The notes below the pieces were generated by a model that made no database searches, was not told where the DNA came from, and saw nothing but the letters and a program-made list of their open reading frames with translations. The position numbers and the translations under genes are program-made. From Candidatus Nitrosopumilus sp. (GTDB lineage: Archaea; Thermoproteota; Nitrososphaeria; Nitrososphaerales; Nitrosopumilaceae), in assembly GCA_013043295.1 (NCBI GenBank), contig JABDOO010000024.1, positions 1-17,784 on the forward strand: a DNA stretch of 17,784 nucleotides, in the 5' to 3' direction. Shown one piece after another: positions 14,541-17,784 of the stretch; the first letter of the stretch is position 1; every line of letters begins with the position of its first letter.

Positions 14541-15115
14541 CAGAGTTTTTTTGATAGGATTTTAAATAAATTTGTTGGATCTGAATTAGAGTATAATAAA
14601 AAATATGTTTGGCTAGAAAGATATGTGTTGTTAAATCTATACACTATAGGATTTATTTCAGATAAAAATTCACCAATTGTCATTTTTTCATCTTTAAAAT
14701 CTGCGAGCATCTTAAAAAATTTCTCTTTTTCTTGTTGACTAAAACTGTTTGAAAAATATCCAAAAATATGCATTATTACATTACTATGTTTTTTAATAGT
14801 TGGTTTACTTTCAAATGAATTTTTTAGATGTTTTTCATATTCATCTAGAATTTCATGATAATCGATTTTTTTATTACTTGCAACTAGGTTACCTAAAATT
14901 TTTAATTCCTCTTGACTGTGTGCCATAATCATGTATTTATTCATAGCATGAAATGATACTAGGTCTTTGATCTTACCATTTTCCTTGACACTCTCAAATC
15001 TTTGTAGAACATACTCTACTGCATCTTTTTCAGAGATGGGATCATTTATTGAATTAGGTAATTCTATTTTTTCTTCCACTTTTGAAAAATCATTTAATTT
15101 ACATATAAACAACAA
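14537..15115 (-). CDS. Stand-alone DUF1722 (YbgA C-terminal) protein
   Basis: A 192-residue protein dominated by DUF1722: VSFHAMNKYMIMAHS at 53-67, LGNLVA at 74-79, NVIMHIFGYF at 112-121, SQQEKEKFFKML at 126-137 and TYLSSQTYFLLYS at 164-176. In bacteria this domain is usually fused behind DUF523 in YbgA, whose gene sits beside photolyase phr in E. coli; function is undefined but the photolyase link is well known. Here DUF523 is absent. The start is TTG (15115 or the next codon, 15112); an in-frame stop lies at 15139-15137, so no longer form exists. The upstream region contains a TTGGCACTAT copy at 15131-15140, but I see no convincing TATA box. Confidence 0.82.
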   Translation of the reverse strand: MLFICKLNDFSKVEEKIELPNSINDPISEKDAVEYVLQRFESVKENGKIKDLVSFHAMNKYMIMAHSQEELKILGNLVASNKKIDYHEILDEYEKHLKNSFESKPTIKKHSNVIMHIFGYFSNSFSQQEKEKFFKMLADFKDEKMTIGEFLSEINPIVYRFNNTYLSSQTYFLLYSNSDPTNLFKILSKKLC

Positions 15116-15190
15116 TGACTTAATTTGGATTTGGCACTATGCATTTCATGTTTTTCTGATTATGAACAATACTATGTTGCATATCCTTTT

Positions 15191-15226
15191 TTAGCACTAG
15201 TAAATAATTTAGCACTAGTTTAAATA
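15191..15226 (+). promoter_or_regulatory. Promoter of the WVKNNAGWW protein: two identical decamers plus TATA box
   Basis: TTAGCACTAG at 15191-15200 and again at 15209-15218 (18 bp start to start), then TTTAAATA at 15219-15226, centred about 26 bases before the ATG at 15249. A weaker TTGGCACTAT lies further upstream at 15131-15140. This is the cleanest example of the shared promoter layout. Confidence 0.7.
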
Positions 15227-15248
15227 AGATAAACCTCAAAAACCAATA

Positions 15249-16151
15249 ATGAAAATCGCAATAACTACAATTGCCGCAATTTTGATTCTAGCCACAACAG
15301 TATCTACTGCATATGCAGAAGTTCCTGGTTGGGTAAAAAACAATGCTGGATGGTGGGCAGATGGAACTATCTCCGAATCTGAATTTCTTACAGGAATTTC
15401 ATTTTTGATCAAAGAAGGTATAATTTCTGTTCCTCCAACAACTGTATCTTCTGATGCATCTGAAAGTGTACCTGATTGGGTAAAAAACAATGCTGGATGG
15501 TGGGCAGATGGAACCATCTCTGATTCTGATTTTGTAAATGGTATTCAATTCTTGATTAGTTCGGGATTTATTACAATTCAGATGAATTCTGAATCAGTAC
15601 CAATGGAATCCCCTGTAGCAGAAAACACTGATTCTAAATTGGCATCTTTGCAAAAAGATTTGGAAGCATGTTCAGAGATAAAAATTGGTTACAAAAGACT
15701 TGATTGTGAAAAGCCTATCAAAAAAGCAATAGAACTTCATGAGTACAAGACAAATGCAGAAAAATTTAATGTTGGACCAATTGTTTATTATTGGTATGGA
15801 TCAGGTTCTGAAGGAAATGAATTTGAAATTCGTCCATCTGGCCAAGCAATATTGAATGTCCGTATGCTAGCTGAAAATACAAGTTCTGAAATTGTATCTC
15901 TAAATTGCACTAGTCCTTCTATATGCAGCTATGATGTTTGGGATGGTTCAAAAGTCTTCAAATATTCTGGTATGGATTTTACTAGTGGTGCAATAGTTCT
16001 CAATCCTGGTGATTCAAGAGAATTTAACTTCCTCTTTGGACCAAACATCGGATATGGTGGTACTGAGTTTGAATATGATTCTTCAAAAACATATCAATTC
16101 AGAATAAATGAGCCATTTGGAAGTACAAACGTTCTATTGGATTTGGAGTAA
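15249..16151 (+). CDS. Secreted protein with two WVKNNAGWWADG repeats
   Basis: A 300-residue exported protein. A clear signal peptide covers residues 1-23 (STAYA before E24). Two repeats follow at about 25-61 and 73-110, each with PxWVKNNAGWWADGTIS, an acidic SxF segment, a FLI helix and a hydrophobic GFI/GIIS end. A short helix with two cysteines (residues 139-155 region, LEACSEIKIGYKRLDC) leads to a beta-rich C-terminal domain (about 175-300) with two further cysteines (NCTSPSICSYDVWDGS). There is no C-terminal membrane anchor. The repeat occurs in many exported thaumarchaeal proteins and also in the metalloprotease at 761-2200; it may bind the cell envelope. Function is unknown. Its promoter carries the same decamer pair as the cobalamin regulator. 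Confidence 0.85.
   Translation: MKIAITTIAAILILATTVSTAYAEVPGWVKNNAGWWADGTISESEFLTGISFLIKEGIISVPPTTVSSDASESVPDWVKNNAGWWADGTISDSDFVNGIQFLISSGFITIQMNSESVPMESPVAENTDSKLASLQKDLEACSEIKIGYKRLDCEKPIKKAIELHEYKTNAEKFNVGPIVYYWYGSGSEGNEFEIRPSGQAILNVRMLAENTSSEIVSLNCTSPSICSYDVWDGSKVFKYSGMDFTSGAIVLNPGDSREFNFLFGPNIGYGGTEFEYDSSKTYQFRINEPFGSTNVLLDLE
15329..15514. repeat. 39-bp exact direct repeat encoding the WVKNNAGWWADG core
   Basis: Positions 15329-15367 and 15476-15514 are identical over 39 bases, 147 bp apart, and start in TTGGGTAAAAAACAATG. Flanking bases differ at several codon positions, so the exact stretch is sharper than protein conservation requires. Recent duplication or gene conversion between the repeats is likely. 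Confidence 0.9.
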
Positions 16152-16155
16152 TACT

Positions 16156-16178
16156 CCCTCTTTTTCTTATTTTTCTAC
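16156..16178 (+). terminator. Oligo-T terminator after the secreted protein gene
   Basis: A pyrimidine-rich stretch with three T runs (CTCTTTTTC, TTATTTTTC) begins about eight bases after the stop at 16151, as expected for an archaeal intrinsic terminator. Confidence 0.4.
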
Positions 16179-16440
16179 AAAATTCATTAAAAAATAATGT
16201 AATTAGCCAAAGTCTATTTTATGAAAATACGATTCAGTCTTTAATTTGGAAATCATTTTGCACTATTTGATGACGCAAAGAATCATTGAAATCAATTACG
16301 TTGAAGACCTTGACTCTTAGATTTTGTGCCTGAGACGACTATTTTGTACGGTCTGGTAAAGATTGGGTGCAATATTACTGATACTCTGAATATGTCCAAT
16401 CTCTTTTTAACAACATATGATTTGAAAATCAATTGAGTAA
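16179..16440. other. Gene-poor gap with possible decayed coding remnant
   Basis: The longest non-coding stretch in the window. I see no tRNA, promoter pair or full-length gene. One frame on the plus strand from the ATG at 16271 runs MTQRIIEINYVEDLDS then stops; the frame one base later continues with DFVPETTILYGLVKIGCN and on to a TGA near 16436. Joined by one frameshift the two would give about 55 residues of protein-like composition, so this could be a broken short gene. GC content is slightly higher than in the flanking gaps. It could equally be chance or a small RNA. Confidence 0.2.
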
Positions 16441-16722
16441 TTATGCTGCTTTAGAAATTTCTTTTCTTGCGGCTCTTTTTTTCTTAATAAGACTGTACAT
16501 AATCATACCCACATTAATAATTGAAATAATTTCAATTAGATCAACTCCGTACAAGAACCAATCAATTATTGGGTGAACTCTTGATACAATTCCTGCTTCC
16601 AACATAATGTCCGCATTCCAAATCATGTGTGGAACTTGAATGAATTGAATAATTGCAATTAAAATTACACTGCCTAATATTTTATTTTCATACCAATTCC
16701 AAAACTTATTCCATGCATTCAT
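16441..16722 (-). CDS. Small two-helix membrane protein, unknown function
   Basis: A 93-residue protein beginning MNAWNKFWNWYENKIL. Two hydrophobic segments are visible: about 16-35 (LGSVILIAIIQFIQVPHMIW) and about 54-80 (WFLYGVDLIEIISIINVGMIMYSLI), followed by a basic KKKRAARKE tail that should stay in the cytoplasm. The loop (NADIMLEAGIVSRVHPIID) carries a single His. No family is recognised. A TTTATTAG element lies about 25 bases upstream of the ATG. It is monocistronic. Confidence 0.75.
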   Translation of the reverse strand: MNAWNKFWNWYENKILGSVILIAIIQFIQVPHMIWNADIMLEAGIVSRVHPIIDWFLYGVDLIEIISIINVGMIMYSLIKKKRAARKEISKAA

Positions 16723-16822
16723 GTAGTGTGTTATTTTTTTCTTCTAATAAACACAATGAAAATTAGATTATCCTAATTAGATACACCTAATTTATTTGCG
16801 CACAAATTTTAAAAATATTAGC

Positions 16823-17503
16823 TCAAGCTTTATTTTTTATTTTTCTAATTACAATAATTGTTGGAATTAAAATTATGGCAATCAAAATAAAAAATGCAAT
16901 AATTATTGAAATGTAATCATTCACAAATATTTTTGTCTCCCACCAAGACTGTGGTAATATCAAAAACATATTCTCTCCTGAAAAATCTTCTATTGTGCCA
17001 ACCGCTAAACTATACTTTCCTTCTTGATTTTTTTCATCTAAGACAATAATGAAATACTCTCCATCTGTATCTAATTCTGTTTTGATTTCTTGCCTCTCCC
17101 AATATGTTACTTGACCAAATGGTTCATAGAATTCATTTCCAGGAAAATTGCCTTCATAGAGAACTTTTTCAATATTATTTTGAGAGTCTAAAACATCTAC
17201 ATAATTTTGAGTATTACTTGGGCTGATTAAAATTAATGTCGGGGAATAATCTTCCAGTCCTACAATCTTGGGAATTACTATGCTTGCATAAAATGAATCT
17301 CCTTGTTTTGCATTAAATGTGTAAAATTTAGCCTCATTTACGCCTAAATTTTCATAAATAGCCCATGAAATTTTATGATCTGGAATTATTAATGCTGAAT
17401 CCATGGTTCTATGTGTATCATCATGAAAAATTAGTTTATGAGCCTCTGCTGAATTAATTGATATCACAGATAAACATAAAATAACAAAAAGAATTTTTTT
17501 CAT
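16823..17503 (-). CDS. Secreted protein with C-terminal membrane anchor, unknown function
   Basis: A 226-residue protein with a signal peptide (1-21, ending NSAEA before HKLIFHDD), a beta-rich exterior domain (about 22-185) and one C-terminal membrane helix (about 197-217, ISIIIAFFILIAIILIPTIIV) followed by a basic RKIKNKA tail. The topology is type I: the domain faces outside. The N-terminal part has a histidine-rich stretch (HKLIFHDDTHR) that could bind metal once the signal is removed. Strand pattern (AKFYTFNAKQGDSFYASIVIP, GEYFIIVLDEKNQEGKYSLAVG) resembles jelly-roll or PPC-like surface domains. No family is named. It begins 15 bases after the stop of the truncated gene to its right, so the two likely form an operon. 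Confidence 0.8.
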   Translation of the reverse strand: MKKILFVILCLSVISINSAEAHKLIFHDDTHRTMDSALIIPDHKISWAIYENLGVNEAKFYTFNAKQGDSFYASIVIPKIVGLEDYSPTLILISPSNTQNYVDVLDSQNNIEKVLYEGNFPGNEFYEPFGQVTYWERQEIKTELDTDGEYFIIVLDEKNQEGKYSLAVGTIEDFSGENMFLILPQSWWETKIFVNDYISIIIAFFILIAIILIPTIIVIRKIKNKA

Positions 17504-17518
17504 GCTTTTTGTTTATTC

Positions 17519-17784
17519 CTAAAAAATATCGTTTAATTTTTTTAATTGTTTTAAATTTGTTATCTCTATGTCATTGCTTAATGTGATGATCTTTGCAATC
17601 TTTGGATTTGCGTCTTTACCCAATTTTAGTACTGTATTGCCTTGAAGTTTTACTAATAGTGTAATATTTTGTTCTTTTAAACTGCTTGCTAATTCTTTTG
17701 CCTCTGATAACTGCTTAAACCATCCAAATTTATTTGAAATCTTTACTGGAAATTCACTAACATCTATTATTCTATCATTACCGT
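17519..17784 (-). CDS. 3' end of an unknown gene running off the window
   Basis: The minus strand is open from the window edge to a TAG at 17521-17519, giving the last 88 residues of a protein: it begins GNDRIIDVSEFPVKIS, has an amphipathic helix (FGWFKQLSEAKELASSLKEQ), a strand ITLLVKLQG, and ends in LKQLKKLNDIF. Codon use and composition match neighbouring genes. No family can be assigned from this fragment. Its stop is 15 bases from the start of the anchored secreted protein, so it is probably the upstream gene of the same operon. Confidence 0.7.
   Translation of the reverse strand, partial: GNDRIIDVSEFPVKISNKFGWFKQLSEAKELASSLKEQNITLLVKLQGNTVLKLGKDANPKIAKIITLSNDIEITNLKQLKKLNDIF

Noticed and set aside
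15131..15140. TTGGCACTAT as promoter element of the DUF1722 gene
   Set aside because: It is oriented away from that gene and is not next to a recognisable TATA box; left as a possible extra site only.
15236..15517. Minus-strand frame with internal repeats (SAHHPALFFTQ)
   Set aside because: It is the antisense shadow of the WVKNNAGWW repeats at 15249-16151, and it overlaps that gene's signal peptide and promoter.
16266..16334. C/D box small RNA
   Set aside because: C box starts with U not R, internal D'/C' boxes are unclear and no terminal stem forms.
1..17784. tRNA, rRNA, CRISPR array, insertion sequence or attachment site
   Set aside because: Gaps were read by eye on both strands; no cloverleaf-like sequence, repeat-spacer pattern, transposase gene or flanking inverted repeats were seen. 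The transposase-like segment at 10619 is only about 45 residues fused to a B12 domain, not an element.

Overview
The window looks like a chromosomal segment of an ammonia-oxidising archaeon (Nitrososphaerota/Thaumarchaeota, close to Nitrosopumilus or Nitrosarchaeum). The evidence is low GC, two transcription factor B (TFB) genes, an archaeal NKxD-type YchF-like GTPase, an Nre-family DNA repair protein with a PCNA-binding tail, and secreted proteins with the WVKNNAGWWADG-type repeat I associate with this phylum. Many genes are leaderless, with a TATA box centred 24-27 bases before the start codon. Taxonomy is inferred from gene content; no rRNA is present.

Left part (1-6509): a truncated TFB gene, a secreted TPR/WVxxxxxWW/matrixin-like metalloprotease, a small coiled-coil protein, BirA biotin ligase, a winged-helix protein with a methionine-rich tail, a CoA-binding protein overlapping a small unknown gene, a YchF-like GTPase with TGS domain, and a 61-residue double zinc-knuckle protein at the end of a TFB operon.

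Middle part (6502-15115), the most interesting: a second TFB, an unknown protein, an SRPBCC-like protein, a phytoene-desaturase-like FAD oxidoreductase, a cobalamin-binding protein with the CarH/LitR photoreceptor signature (Wx9EH plus ExHxxG) but a non-MerR N-terminus, an SDR protein fused to a membrane domain, a BtuF-like cobalamin-binding protein without signal peptide, NreA with a PIP box, and a stand-alone DUF1722 protein of the type linked to photolyases. Four promoters here (for 8430, 10619 minus, 10787 and 15249) carry the decamer TTRGCACYWG directly abutting the TATA box, with a second copy 13-19 bp upstream. The TFB promoter and the promoter at 7563 carry related copies. I infer a light- or cobalamin-responsive regulon with its own regulator and possibly its own TFB; this is a hypothesis drawn from sequence alone.

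Right part (15191-17784): a secreted protein with two WVKNNAGWW repeats sharing a 39-bp exact repeat, a 289-bp gene-poor gap, a two-helix membrane protein, a membrane-anchored secreted protein, and the 3' end of an unknown gene running off the window. I saw no tRNA, rRNA, CRISPR array, insertion sequence or attachment site.
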